Positions 25,964 to 35,514 of a stretch of 43,394 nt of DNA are shown here, piece by piece. The position numbers and the translations under genes are program-made. Below the pieces are notes generated by a model. That model was not told the DNA's origin, made no database searches, and saw nothing but the letters and a program-made list of their open reading frames with translations. Origin of the DNA: an uncultured Bacteroidales bacterium (GTDB taxonomy: Bacteria > Bacteroidota > Bacteroidia > Bacteroidales > UBA4417); assembly GCA_903822525.1 (NCBI GenBank), contig CAIJPI010000032.1, positions 1 to 43,394 on the forward strand, given 5' to 3'. Every line of letters starts with the position of its first letter. Position 1 is the stretch's first letter.

Positions 25964-26005
25964 TACTCCTAACCTCTGAATCCTAAATCCCAAACCCTTA
26001 AATTC
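25964..26005. repeat. Short array of degenerate CCY-ending heptamers before the M2 peptidase gene
   Basis: Six 7-mers in register: TACTCCT, AACCTCT, GAATCCT, AAATCCC, AAACCCT, TAAATTC. The last one runs up to the ATG of the peptidase gene at 26006. A related run, AAATCCC AAATCCC on the minus strand, is inside the GH106-like gene near 32131-32146. Confidence 0.55.
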
Positions 26006-27694
26006 ATGAAAATGTTTAACCGTATTACCCTGTTGATTGCCCTGATTTCGGCAATAGCTTTCGACGGATGTAAAAACAGCAAATCCCAGATGCAAAAAGA
26101 ACTGCTAACTTTTATTACAAAATTCGATACGGTTGTTCAACCGTTGACTAAAGAAGCATCGCTGGCATATTGGAATGCCTCCATCAGTGGAAAAGATGAA
26201 GACTGGAAAAAGTCGGAAGACCTCAATATTGAGCTCACAAAAGTATTTTCAAATAAAGAAGATTTTGCACTGCTGAAAAAAATCAGGAATTCAGATGCCA
26301 TTACCGATGAGTTGTTGAAACGCCAGCTTGAGGTAATGTATAATTCATACCTGGGAAACCAGGTTGACACCGCATTGCTGAACAGCGCCATCAAAATGCA
26401 GACGGAAGTTGAAAAGAAATATTCGAATTTTCGTGCCGATGTAAACGGCAAAAAGCTGAGCGACAATGAAGTGGAAGATGTTCTGAAAACCTCCACCAAC
26501 TCTTCCGAATTGCAGCAAGCCTGGGAAGGGCATAAGGCAATAGGTCCTGTAGTGGCACAGGATATTATTAACCTGGTGAAAAAGCGCAACGAAATTGCCA
26601 GGCAACTGGGATTCAATAATTACCACGAGATGAGCCTGAAACTCAGCGAACAGGATCCTGAAGAGATCAGCAACCTATTCGACGAACTCGATAACCTCAC
26701 CCGTGATGCTTTTGCCGGGCTGAAAGGCGAAATCGACACCTATTTATCGAAACGCGACAATGTGAAAGTCGGAGAACTTATGCCATGGCACTACCAGAAC
26801 CGCTTTTTCCAGGAAGCACCGGCCATATATAGTGTCGACCTCGACAAATATTATAAAGACAGGAATATTGAAGCACTCACTACCGACTATTATTCGAGTC
26901 TGGGTCTCGATATAAAGGAAATGATAGCCAAAAGCGACCTTTACGAGAAACCGGGTAAAAATCAGCACGCCTACTGCATCGACATTGATAACATCAGCGA
27001 TATTCGGGTTTTGTGTAATATCAAACCAAACTACAGCTGGATGAGTACTATGCTGCACGAATTTGGGCATGCCAATTACGATAAATATATCGATGGTCAG
27101 TTACCCTTCTCGTTGCGTAATCCGGCTCATACGTTTACCACCGAAGCTATTGCCATGTTCTTTGGCCGTATGGCTTCGAACGCACAGTTTTTGGTTGATA
27201 TGAAACTTACAGATACTGCCGACGCACGAAAAGTTTCGGCTGAAGGATTTAAAGTGCTGCGCCTCGAACAACTTACGTTCAGCCGTTGGGCACAGGTAAT
27301 GTACCGTTTCGAAAAAGCACTGTATGCTGATCCCGACCAGGATTTAAATACCTTATGGTGGAACCTGGTGGAGAAGTACCAGATGATAAAACGTCCGGCA
27401 GGCCGCAACCAGCCTGACTGGGCCAGCAAAATTCATATTGCCACTTCGCCTTGCTATTATCACAACTACCTGTTGGGCGAATTGCTTGCCTCGCAGTTTA
27501 ACCATTACATTGCAGCAAGCGTTCTTAAATCGGATAATTTTGGTCAGAGTTATTTCGGTAAAACGGAAGTGGGCGATTACCTGAAGGATAATGTGTTTAA
27601 GTCCGGCGCCCGATACAACTGGAATGATATGATCGAAAAAGCTACAGGCGAAAAACTAACAGCCCGCTATTACGCTGAGCAGTTTGTAAAATAA
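26006..27694 (+). CDS. M2 family metallopeptidase (peptidyl-dipeptidase A-like), lipoprotein
   Basis: Protein of 562 residues resembling angiotensin-converting-enzyme type M2 peptidases, which release C-terminal dipeptides from oligopeptides. The zinc motif HEFGH is at 351-355, with the third ligand glutamate in TTEAIAMF (E380). A signal peptide is followed by a cysteine (C22) in FDGC, a loose lipobox, so a lipid-anchored periplasmic or outer-membrane location is likely. A second in-frame ATG is three codons downstream of the chosen start; either is possible. A strong terminator follows at 27732. The gene appears monocistronic. Confidence 0.88.
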   Translation: MKMFNRITLLIALISAIAFDGCKNSKSQMQKELLTFITKFDTVVQPLTKEASLAYWNASISGKDEDWKKSEDLNIELTKVFSNKEDFALLKKIRNSDAITDELLKRQLEVMYNSYLGNQVDTALLNSAIKMQTEVEKKYSNFRADVNGKKLSDNEVEDVLKTSTNSSELQQAWEGHKAIGPVVAQDIINLVKKRNEIARQLGFNNYHEMSLKLSEQDPEEISNLFDELDNLTRDAFAGLKGEIDTYLSKRDNVKVGELMPWHYQNRFFQEAPAIYSVDLDKYYKDRNIEALTTDYYSSLGLDIKEMIAKSDLYEKPGKNQHAYCIDIDNISDIRVLCNIKPNYSWMSTMLHEFGHANYDKYIDGQLPFSLRNPAHTFTTEAIAMFFGRMASNAQFLVDMKLTDTADARKVSAEGFKVLRLEQLTFSRWAQVMYRFEKALYADPDQDLNTLWWNLVEKYQMIKRPAGRNQPDWASKIHIATSPCYYHNYLLGELLASQFNHYIAASVLKSDNFGQSYFGKTEVGDYLKDNVFKSGARYNWNDMIEKATGEKLTARYYAEQFVK

Positions 27695-27731
27695 TTGCCG
27701 GCAAATGGCACAGGTCAGATATCAATGAATT

Positions 27732-27761
27732 AAAAGCAGGTTTGGGGGCCTGCTTTTTTTT
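27732..27761 (+). terminator. Intrinsic terminator of the M2 peptidase gene
   Basis: AAAGCAGG (27733-27740) and CCTGCTTT (27749-27756) form a perfect 8-bp stem with an 8-nt loop, followed by a T-run to 27761, about 40 nt after the stop codon. Confidence 0.85.
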
Positions 27762-27882
27762 ATGCCTTAACTTACGATTTGTAAAAGTTTGCCTGACTTG
27801 CCGGTGATAAAAAATGCGTTATTAACTTGATCAGCGAAACAGAACACTTCAAGGTAAAGGCAGGTGAATAGAACTACCGTTC

Positions 27883-27916
27883 AGGTGTCAGACACCCTTT
27901 GGGTGTGCAGACACCT
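27883..27916 (-). repeat. Two-step hairpin overlapping the stop of the histidine kinase gene
   Basis: AGGTGTC (27883-27889) pairs with GACACCT (27910-27916), and ACACCC (27892-27897) pairs with GGGTGT (27901-27906), with a small internal loop and a TTT apex. It overlaps the kinase stop codon at 27915-27917. No T-run follows on the minus strand, so it may protect the 3' end of the transcript or be a dispersed repeat. Confidence 0.5.
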
Positions 27917-29858
27917 AAACGATTCCCAGTGGAAGTGTGAAAACGAATGTACTGCCTTTTTTGAGTTCGCTTTCGACAGTAATTGTGCCACCATTTTTTT
28001 CAACGAAATCCTTACATAAGATAAGCCCAAGACCCGTTCCAGACTCGCCTGCGGTTCCTTTGCTCAGAAAATGCTGGTCATACCGAAACAGTTTTGCCTG
28101 ACTTTCGGGCGACAGACCCATACCGGAATCAATCACTGAAATTTGCGCGTGACCATCAATCTGCTTCGTCTCAATCCGGATTTTTGTGCCGTGGTACGAA
28201 TATTTAATTGCATTATTGATCAGGTTGTGCAAAACCGAAAGGATCATATTTTCATCAGCCATAACCGATAGGGTTTCACTTGCCGAAGTTTCCAGTACAA
28301 GATCCTTTTGCTTGGCTACGGCCTGAAGATTATCGACGGATTTCCTGCATAGTTCAGCCATCAGGAAGGGAGCAGGACGGTAGGCAATCATTCCGTTTTG
28401 CGAAGTTGACCAGGAAAGCAAAGTGTTAATAATTTCGAAGAGGTTAGCTGAAAGAGTGAAAATATCACGGGTAAAAACCCGCCTTTCCTTTTCGGAAAGC
28501 GTATCATAATCAGTAACCAATAAATCACTGATTCCATAGATGGAACTCAGCGGATTTTTAATGTCATGAGCTAGTATGGAAAGGAATTTATCCTTCGATG
28601 CATTAAGGGAAATTAATTCATCTCTTTGTTTTTCAATCAGATCATGATTGGCTTTAATTTGCAGATTTACTCTCCGTCTTACACGGTTTCTATTCACAAG
28701 TAACAGCACAAATGAAGCAACAAGCAGCAGAATGGCAGAGAGAATATACAAGGTCAGGTTCTTTTTTGCAAGTTGTAATTCCTTATTCAGATTTTGCTTT
28801 ACAAGGTGTTCATTCTCAGCTTCCCGTTTTGCTATTTCATACCGGTATTGAATCTGGAAAACCTTTTCGGTAGTTTCAGCATTGAGAATGCTGTCGTTTA
28901 AATCTTTCGACTTACTTAAATACGAATAGGCAACTTTAAAGTTTTTTCGGGCCGCATTATAGTCCGATAAAAACTCGTATGCCTTTGCCAGCAGGTCATT
29001 TGAATGAAGGCTCAAAGCCATTTTTTCAGCTTCACGCAGGTTATGGCCGGCTTCTTCATTTCTTTTTAAATCGAGCATTATCTCCCCCATATTCAGGTAA
29101 TAATAACAGATGTGATACCGGTCGTCCTGCTGCTTCCATATTGCCAGTGCTTTATCGAGATAATTCATGGCAAGATCGTAGTTCCCCATTTTTTTACTGG
29201 TGAGACCCAGATTAATATAGGCAGCGGCCAGGTATGAATCATTACCGGCCTTTTCATAAATATCAGCTGCAGCCAGCAGTATTTTGCAGGCTTCATCGTA
29301 TTTCTTTTGTTTGGAAAGGATTATAGCAATATTCAACTCACAATCAGCCTTGCCGCTATTATCATTTTTCCGGTTAAAATATTCGAACGCCTTATTGTAA
29401 TAGGCTAACGACATCGGAAGGTTATTCATGCAATCATGTACAATTCCAACATTCATAAGCGATTTAGCCTGCATAGCCGAATCACCTGCCTCGCCAAAAA
29501 GATGCTGAGCCCGCATAAGGTTATCGATGGATTTATCATACCACGACTGCTGCATATAAACCAGCCCAATCATTCGGTAACATTTAGCCGAATCGGCTTT
29601 AGTACCATACTTGCTGATAAGTTCGAGCAGCTGAAGATCCGTTTTTAATGCACTTTCCAGTTCCGACTCGTTGTAATAAGCTTTGCCTAAAGCAAAAAGC
29701 AATTCCATTTCAGCCTGTGGAGAAGCAACCTTTGAAAGTTCTAGTTTCAAACTGTCAGATTTCCTGTTTTCTTTACCAATAATAGGAAGTGCCGCTTTTG
29801 AATTGAACTGAAAAAGGCTGACCATAATCAGAAAAACAAAATTTAGTTTAATGCCCAC
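27915..29858 (-). CDS. Sensor histidine kinase with periplasmic TPR domain
   Basis: Protein of 647 residues. A signal sequence (1-22) is followed by tetratricopeptide repeats from about 45 to 320, outside the membrane. A coiled coil (about 325-366), one transmembrane segment (368-388), and a second coiled coil lead to the kinase core. The phospho-acceptor is H431 in ILAHDIKNPLSS. The ATPase domain has the N box NLINNAIKYS, G1 DSGMGLSP and G2 GTGLGL. No response regulator gene is next to it, so it is an orphan kinase whose partner lies elsewhere. The periplasmic TPR probably senses a protein or peptide ligand. Confidence 0.9.
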   Translation of the reverse strand: MGIKLNFVFLIMVSLFQFNSKAALPIIGKENRKSDSLKLELSKVASPQAEMELLFALGKAYYNESELESALKTDLQLLELISKYGTKADSAKCYRMIGLVYMQQSWYDKSIDNLMRAQHLFGEAGDSAMQAKSLMNVGIVHDCMNNLPMSLAYYNKAFEYFNRKNDNSGKADCELNIAIILSKQKKYDEACKILLAAADIYEKAGNDSYLAAAYINLGLTSKKMGNYDLAMNYLDKALAIWKQQDDRYHICYYYLNMGEIMLDLKRNEEAGHNLREAEKMALSLHSNDLLAKAYEFLSDYNAARKNFKVAYSYLSKSKDLNDSILNAETTEKVFQIQYRYEIAKREAENEHLVKQNLNKELQLAKKNLTLYILSAILLLVASFVLLLVNRNRVRRRVNLQIKANHDLIEKQRDELISLNASKDKFLSILAHDIKNPLSSIYGISDLLVTDYDTLSEKERRVFTRDIFTLSANLFEIINTLLSWSTSQNGMIAYRPAPFLMAELCRKSVDNLQAVAKQKDLVLETSASETLSVMADENMILSVLHNLINNAIKYSYHGTKIRIETKQIDGHAQISVIDSGMGLSPESQAKLFRYDQHFLSKGTAGESGTGLGLILCKDFVEKNGGTITVESELKKGSTFVFTLPLGIV

Positions 29859-30440
29859 GGTTATTACAAATTAAAATAAGGATTGCTGAATCTATATATT
29901 TTACCTGCCTCTTTGTCATTTAAAGAGTATGTGTTACTCAATATTTGGCAAATAAGAATAATAGATACGTAAATTTCATTTTTCAAAAACAAGCTGTGCT
30001 AGTTCTTTGGCCATATTTATTGCCTTCAATTCCTGAAACAGCAGTTAACACTTGTAACAGTTTACATATCTGATACCAAATTTCAATAAATTTATTCATA
30101 TAACAACATGGGAGGCTACAAAAATGTTTATCTCATACCTTTATGATTAAATGAAAGGCAAAGTTCTATCCGAAGGGGTTTTCCCTCTTTATACATATCC
30201 TTGATTGTGGGCCTTTATCATGGCTCGTCATAAAGGATCATCCGGGATAAGGAACTCAGTATCACAGGCAATCAGGTATCAACTGTTTACTGTAAAGGTT
30301 TAACGTTTCTGCGGTTTTTTATACCATTCACGGAAACAATATGATTATATGTAGTTTTTGCAATATGTAATTGAATTCTCCTGGTAATCTATTATCATCC
30401 TGCTTATATTTCTATCTTCGCGGTTCAAAATATTTGTTAT
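29859..30440. other. 582-bp gap with no recognised gene
   Basis: Region between the divergent histidine kinase and GH47 genes. AT-rich, with a modest hairpin CCTTTAT/ATAAAGG (30212-30236). A near-consensus -7 box TATCTTCG is at 30413-30420, about 20 bp before the GH47 start. No RNA gene or conserved ORF was recognised. Confidence 0.5.
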
Positions 30441-31829
30441 ATGAAAAAATATCTTCGTCTTTCGGGTGCAATTCTTTTCTTGTTAATTGTTGGATTCCAG
30501 GCACAAGGGCAGGCTCTTGAGACCGCTGTTTCCCTGGATGGCAATTCGCAGACTGTTGATAAAAAAGAAATGGCAAATAGGGTGAAAGCCGAATTCATGC
30601 ATGCCTGGAAAGGGTATAAAACCTATGCATGGGGATATGATGCCCTGCAACCGCTGAGTAAAAAACCACATAACTGGTATAAGAAATCGCTTCTGATGAC
30701 TCCGGTGGATGCTTTTGACACTATGATACTGATGGATCTGACCGATGAGGCCAATGAAGCTAAGGCACTTATATTTAAAGAACTCGACTTTGATGTAGAT
30801 ATGGATGTTCAGAATTTTGAAGTTTCCATTCGTGTTTTCGGAGGTCTTTTATCGGCCTACGAACTTGATGGCGATCGCCGTTTCCTGTCGCTGGCTGAGG
30901 ACCTTGCCAAACGACTTATAAAAGCCTTTGATTCGCCAACCGGTATGCCATACCGTTATGTAAACCTGAAAACGGGGGCAACCTCAGGAGCCATTTCTAA
31001 TCCGGCTGAAATCGGCACTTATTTGGTCGAATACGGAACCCTCAGCAAACACACAGGCAACCCCGTTTATTATCAGGCTGCTTTAAAAGCAATGAATGCA
31101 CTTTATGCCCTTCGTTCGCCCCTGAACCTGACGGCCGAAGGAATAAATGTTGAAACCGGCAAGGTGACCAATCCCGAAAGTCATATTTCCGGCTGTATTG
31201 ATTCGTATCTTGAATATATGCTTAAAGGCTCAATCCTTTTCAAGGATCAGGAACTTACGGCTATGTGGACTCCCACCCTCGAAGCGGTGAACAAATACCT
31301 GGCTGACCAAACACCGGACGGATTATGGTACGGACACGCAGATATGTATTCAGGCAATCGCACGGCAAGCAGTTATGGTGCCCTGGATGCATTTTTTTCG
31401 GGCACTCTCGCCCTTACCAACGACCTGGAAAGAGCTGCCGCCTTGCAGAGTTCCAATTACAAGATGTGGATGCTGAACGATATAGAGCCTGAAGTGATGA
31501 ACTACCGTACTATGAAGGTTGATTATGGCACCTATGCCCTTCGCCCCGAAAACTTCGAAGGCGCTTATTATCTCTACCAGTATACCAACGATGGCCGTTA
31601 CCTCGAAATGGGGAAAAATATGTTTAACAACCTGGTAAAATTCTGCCGCACCGACGATGCATATGCAGCCCTGAAAGATGTGCGTACAAAGGAAAAACAG
31701 GATTCAATGGAAAGTTTCTTTTTCGCCGAAACCCTGAAATATGCCTACCTGCTCTTCGATGATTCGGGGAAACTCGATTTCCATAAAGTTATTTTTAATA
31801 CAGAAGCACATCCGTACAGAATGGATTAG
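30441..31829 (+). CDS. GH47 family alpha-1,2-mannosidase-like protein
   Basis: Class I alpha-mannosidase fold (GH47), which removes terminal alpha-1,2-linked mannose with inversion and needs calcium. The protein is 462 residues, single-domain, with a signal peptide (cleavage near GQA). Motifs match the family: FMHAWKGYKTYAWG, VDAFDTM, DVQNFEVSIRVFGGLL, RPENFEGAYYLYQYT, MESFFFAETLKYAYLLF and the C-terminal calcium-binding NTEAHP. GH47 enzymes are common in eukaryotes and less so in bacteria. It stands between a kinase gene and the convergent GH106-like gene; no SusC/SusD pair is in the window, so it is not in a classical polysaccharide locus. Mannose-rich fungal or N-glycan substrates are an inference. 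Confidence 0.92.
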   Translation: MKKYLRLSGAILFLLIVGFQAQGQALETAVSLDGNSQTVDKKEMANRVKAEFMHAWKGYKTYAWGYDALQPLSKKPHNWYKKSLLMTPVDAFDTMILMDLTDEANEAKALIFKELDFDVDMDVQNFEVSIRVFGGLLSAYELDGDRRFLSLAEDLAKRLIKAFDSPTGMPYRYVNLKTGATSGAISNPAEIGTYLVEYGTLSKHTGNPVYYQAALKAMNALYALRSPLNLTAEGINVETGKVTNPESHISGCIDSYLEYMLKGSILFKDQELTAMWTPTLEAVNKYLADQTPDGLWYGHADMYSGNRTASSYGALDAFFSGTLALTNDLERAAALQSSNYKMWMLNDIEPEVMNYRTMKVDYGTYALRPENFEGAYYLYQYTNDGRYLEMGKNMFNNLVKFCRTDDAYAALKDVRTKEKQDSMESFFFAETLKYAYLLFDDSGKLDFHKVIFNTEAHPYRMD

Positions 31830-31890
31830 GTATTAAAATAAAATCTTACTATAAATGCAGGCTACTGCCTGACATGCCGCGGATTATACT

Positions 31891-33903
31891 TTATTTCTCC
31901 CATTTTTCCTTACCATTCCTGATCCTGGGTTTAAAAACGGGTGTTTCAGGCAAATACTCTATGTCGATGTTCGAAACATGGTTTTGCTTGTCTATTTTGA
32001 GCAGTATCGACTGATACGGTTTAAATTTAAGTTCAACTGGAATGTTTTTTTCATGGCAAAAAATATTCACCAAGTGAGTTTCTTCGGAGGTATTCAGGGA
32101 CTGACCATATTGAAGGGGAAATTTCAGATTTTGGGATTTGGGATTTGCAAAGAAAATATACAGTTCATCCTCATCAACCCTGCACCAATAGTCAAAAGCC
32201 TGTGTTCCGTTAATGAAAGGCCGGATATCGCCCATTTCAGTCCATTCCCTTTTCACATTGTTTAGGCTCAGGACTTGCTTTACCAATTGCGGATAATCTA
32301 AACCTGATTTGGCAAGGCCGGGCTCTGCCGGAATATTCCGGAGGCAGACAGGAAGTCCTGACTTAGCAAGTTCCAAAATGCGCACAAGAGCAGCAGCGTC
32401 GAGGTATTTTACATCAACATACAAGGCCGAAAATGAAAGATCGCCAACCTGGAGGCGCCCGTTTTTATATTCTGCCTTTTGAAGGAATGCTGAGTTTATC
32501 CATAAAGGCCGGTATGCTTTAAGTTCGGTTGGCAAGCAGGTGTAGCGCTGTTCGTATTCGCCCCAGGCCCATATAAATTGTTTTTCGGCAGGAAGTTCCC
32601 CCGCCATCCAGCTATCTTCGAGAGGTAAATACACGGCTACGTCAGCATAGTTCTTTCCTTTCCTCATATAAGCGGAAACCTGCTGAAGGTATTTGTTGAA
32701 AGCCGGGATATTCTTTGCCAGGGATCCTGACTTCCCTACGTGAACCGAAGCATAGAATTTTACAGTATCCTGTCCGGCCGGATTAAAGGGTTTTCCATGC
32801 CAGAAAATTTGATTTACCCCATTGGCGAACACCGCATCAGCCAGCAATTTTAAATCAGCAACCTGTTCTTCCGAGTGGTGATCGCGGGGCCAGCCATAAA
32901 GGCAGGTAAACGTCTCACATGAAACCACTTTTTTACCCGACAGGGAGGCAGCTGATGCTACGATGTTTGAATACGTGGGATCATACAGCAATGCTTCGCT
33001 CTCAGGCACATCAACAGCCGCGTAGGATGAAATTATATCGCAGGGGGCACCTGAGCACTGCACGCGTGAAAAGGCACCGAGTTCGTGGCTTTTTTGCGTA
33101 AATGGCTTATAGAATTCCTCAATAACATATTCCGAAATAAGTTTCATATAGTCGTACCTGACACTCGGGTAGGGTTCATGGTTCGAATACAGGCTGTCGG
33201 CATAATCCGAAAGTGAATAGTTGTATTGTTTAAAAAACTTCCCGGTAAACCCCGGGGTTGAAAGGTATTTGGATTCGACCTCCCAGGAATCGCAGAACAA
33301 GCCCGAAAAAGATCCCTGTATGGCAGGTTTAAGTGCATTGCCCGTACGTTCGGCATAATTGTAAAAAGCGTTGCGGCTCAAATGGTCGATTACAAATCCT
33401 TTAAGCGGATATTCCCACGAAGCTGAAATCTCCTGCCGCCAGGAAGGATCAACCAGGTTCATAGTTGCTTCGCTGAAAGGTACTTTGGTATCGCCAAATG
33501 GCCAGAGCGAACCGAACGTAAAATCACTACCCATTCCCAGGCTGTCGGCGCATCTTTTTGCATATACCACCATCCCGGTCCATTCAGGACTCAGCCACTC
33601 CTGCCTGGGAGTATAGTGGATTGTATCCTTCTTCATCCTGTTTAAAGGGTATACCCAGGCTATTTCAACTCCTCCGAAACCGTTGTTTTTTAACCATACC
33701 AGATTATCGGCAACAGAAGTTTTGTCAATTTCAGCAGCAAACCACCACCAACGGGTCCAGGGTCGTGAATCACTATATAATTTCCCCCTGCTAAGCGCAT
33801 GCTCCAGCGAACCAGGTTTAGTTAATACAAGTTCAGATTGCTGGGCATGGGCAGCTATGAACATCGTTATCATCAGAAACATTGCAGGTAAAGCCTTGAT
33901 CAT
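31891..33903 (-). CDS. GH106-like glycoside hydrolase (short form)
   Basis: Exported protein of 670 residues with a Sec signal peptide (1-20, ending AHA). Near residues 46-80 the segment RPWTRWWWFAAEIDK and the following NNGFGGVEIAWVYP match the start of the TIM barrel of GH106 alpha-L-rhamnosidases and relatives. The protein is shorter than classical GH106 enzymes (often about 1000 residues) and lacks most of the C-terminal beta-sandwich domains, though the frame is intact and ends cleanly. Activity and sugar are unproven. A heptameric repeat element lies inside its coding sequence near 32131-32146 and encodes NPKSQN. It is convergent with GH47. Confidence 0.65.
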   Translation of the reverse strand: MIKALPAMFLMITMFIAAHAQQSELVLTKPGSLEHALSRGKLYSDSRPWTRWWWFAAEIDKTSVADNLVWLKNNGFGGVEIAWVYPLNRMKKDTIHYTPRQEWLSPEWTGMVVYAKRCADSLGMGSDFTFGSLWPFGDTKVPFSEATMNLVDPSWRQEISASWEYPLKGFVIDHLSRNAFYNYAERTGNALKPAIQGSFSGLFCDSWEVESKYLSTPGFTGKFFKQYNYSLSDYADSLYSNHEPYPSVRYDYMKLISEYVIEEFYKPFTQKSHELGAFSRVQCSGAPCDIISSYAAVDVPESEALLYDPTYSNIVASAASLSGKKVVSCETFTCLYGWPRDHHSEEQVADLKLLADAVFANGVNQIFWHGKPFNPAGQDTVKFYASVHVGKSGSLAKNIPAFNKYLQQVSAYMRKGKNYADVAVYLPLEDSWMAGELPAEKQFIWAWGEYEQRYTCLPTELKAYRPLWINSAFLQKAEYKNGRLQVGDLSFSALYVDVKYLDAAALVRILELAKSGLPVCLRNIPAEPGLAKSGLDYPQLVKQVLSLNNVKREWTEMGDIRPFINGTQAFDYWCRVDEDELYIFFANPKSQNLKFPLQYGQSLNTSEETHLVNIFCHEKNIPVELKFKPYQSILLKIDKQNHVSNIDIEYLPETPVFKPRIRNGKEKWEK

Positions 33904-34018
33904 CCCGGTCAGTGATTAAAAGTTAATGGAATATGTTTATACGAGGATATAAAAATAGTAAAACTGCTGTATTCCACAATGATAAATCGGAATCGCATGA
34001 AGGATAAGCCACTTCTAA

Positions 34019-34061
34019 ACGAAAGAGCGGGCGCGGCTTTCAGCCGCGCCCGCTCTTTCGT
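34019..34061. terminator. Perfect 20-bp GC-rich hairpin after tyrS
   Basis: 34019-34038 and 34042-34061 are exact reverse complements with a TTC loop; the core is a GAAAGAGCGGGCGCGGCT arm. It starts 10 nt after the tyrS stop on the minus strand and is by far the most GC-rich and longest perfect hairpin in the window. It probably ends or protects the tyrS transcript, although only TTTCGTTT follows it on that strand. Confidence 0.75.
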
Positions 34062-34071
34062 AGTATTGAAA

Positions 34072-35349
34072 TTAAACCACTTTTACCAGAAAGTAATTCT
34101 TTTTCCCTTTTTGAGCAAGGATATACCTGTTATTAAGCAAAAATTCAGGAGTAACAATGGTTTCTTCCAGTGCTTTTTCCTTGTTCACCTGCACGCCACC
34201 TTCTTTCAGCATACGGCGGACTTCGCCTTTGGAAGGGAAAATGCCGGTTTTCTCCGAAAGGAAATCAACCATTCCAATTCCGGCTTCCAGTTCAGTGCGG
34301 CTGATCTCACTCTGGGGAACGCCTTCGAAAACGCCAAGCAAGGTCTTTTCATCAAGCTGACGAAGGGTTTCGGTGGTACCTTTACCAAAAAGTATTTCCG
34401 AAGCCTGCACAGCCTGTTCGTATTCAGCCAGGCCATGCACACGCAGGGTGAGGTCGCGGGCAAGGGCTTTCTGTAATGCACGAAGATGTGGTGCCTGATC
34501 ATGCTCCAACTCGAGGGTTTCAATTTCCTGATGGCCGAACAGGGTAAAAATGCGTATATATTTTTTCGAATCCTCGTCGCTGCAATTGAGCCAGAACTGG
34601 AAAAATGCGTATGGTGAAGTTTTCTCGGGATCGAGCCATATATTGCCTTTCTCGGTCTTCCCGAATTTGCCCCCATCGGCTTTGGTAATCAGCGGACAGG
34701 TGAGAGCAAAAGCTTCACCGCCTGTTTTACGTCGGATGAGTTCAGTACCGGTAGTGATATTCCCCCACTGGTCGCTGCCACCCATTTGTAAGCGACAGTT
34801 TTTCTCGTTGTACAGATGCAGGAAATCGTATCCCTGCACCAGCTGATAGGTAAACTCAGTAAAAGAGATTCCGGTTTCAAGCCGTTTTTTTACCGAATCC
34901 TTCGACATCATATAGTTGACTGTAATATGTTTGCCTACTTCGCGCAGGAATCCAAGGAACGAAAATTCCTTCATCCAGTCGTAGTTGTTTACAATTTCAG
35001 CATGATTTGGTTTTGAAGCATCAAAATCCAGAAACTTTAACAGCTGCTCTTTGATGCACTCCTGGTTATGACGAAGTAAATCCTCGCTCAGCAGGTTGCG
35101 TTCTTCGCTTTTACCCGAAGGATCACCAATCATTCCGGTGGCACCTCCAACCAAAGCAAGCGGTTTGTGTCCTGACAACTGCAGGTGCTTCAGCATCATA
35201 ATGGAAACCAGGTGCCCGATATGAAGTGAGTCGGCTGTAGGATCAATTCCTACATAGGCTGTTGTCATTTCTTTCTCAAGCTGCTCGGCAGTGCCGGGCA
35301 TCACATCGTGTATCATACCGCGCCAGCGCAGTTCGTCGACAAAGCTCAT
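34072..35349 (-). CDS. tyrS: Tyrosyl-tRNA synthetase
   Basis: Charges tRNA-Tyr with tyrosine. The protein is 425 residues, full length. The class I HIGH motif is at 43-46 (SLHIGHLVS). Tyrosine-pocket residues are seen in the YDWMKEF and VQGYDFLHL segments. The KMSKS loop reads KFGKTEKG. The C-terminal S4 RNA-binding domain starts near residue 355 ([14 protein letters not shown]). Start is ATG 35349, giving [11 protein letters not shown], supported by a -7 box at 35368-35375. Housekeeping gene, cytoplasmic, monocistronic. Confidence 0.97.
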   Translation of the reverse strand: MSFVDELRWRGMIHDVMPGTAEQLEKEMTTAYVGIDPTADSLHIGHLVSIMMLKHLQLSGHKPLALVGGATGMIGDPSGKSEERNLLSEDLLRHNQECIKEQLLKFLDFDASKPNHAEIVNNYDWMKEFSFLGFLREVGKHITVNYMMSKDSVKKRLETGISFTEFTYQLVQGYDFLHLYNEKNCRLQMGGSDQWGNITTGTELIRRKTGGEAFALTCPLITKADGGKFGKTEKGNIWLDPEKTSPYAFFQFWLNCSDEDSKKYIRIFTLFGHQEIETLELEHDQAPHLRALQKALARDLTLRVHGLAEYEQAVQASEILFGKGTTETLRQLDEKTLLGVFEGVPQSEISRTELEAGIGMVDFLSEKTGIFPSKGEVRRMLKEGGVQVNKEKALEETIVTPEFLLNNRYILAQKGKKNYFLVKVV

Positions 35350-35367
35350 AATTCAGTATTTGAGGCG

Positions 35368-35375
35368 CAAAGTTA
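35368..35375 (-). promoter_or_regulatory. Putative -7 box of tyrS promoter
   Basis: Minus-strand TAACTTTG fits TAnnTTTG and gives a leader of about 13 nt before the tyrS ATG. Confidence 0.55.
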
Positions 35376-35502
35376 GCAAAAACAATTGATTGGCCGGGTT
35401 ACTTCCGGAACCCTTAACAGGATTAAAGCCATACCTGATATCCATCTGAGGATGAAAAACGCAGCCGGCTACTGTGTGCGTCAGCAGCGACCAAAAAATT
35501 CA

Positions 35503-35510
35503 TAGTTTTG
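35503..35510 (+). promoter_or_regulatory. Putative -7 box of the SDR gene at 35515
   Basis: TAGTTTTG fits TAnnTTTG and ends only 4 nt before the ATG at 35515. If used, transcription would start at or inside the start codon, so the mRNA would be leaderless or nearly so. Confidence 0.45.
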
Positions 35511-35514
35511 CATT

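Noticed and set aside
29938-29952. TTACTCAATATTTGG resembling the ATPase operator
   Set aside because: Matches only the first half of the palindrome and stands alone; likely chance in AT-rich sequence.
29859-30440. Possible riboswitch or small RNA in the gap before GH47
   Set aside because: Only one weak hairpin is visible and no known riboswitch core could be recognised.
31858-31871. CAGGC-TACT-GCCTG hairpin between GH47 and the GH106-like gene
   Set aside because: Only a 5-bp stem without a T-run; too weak to call a terminator.
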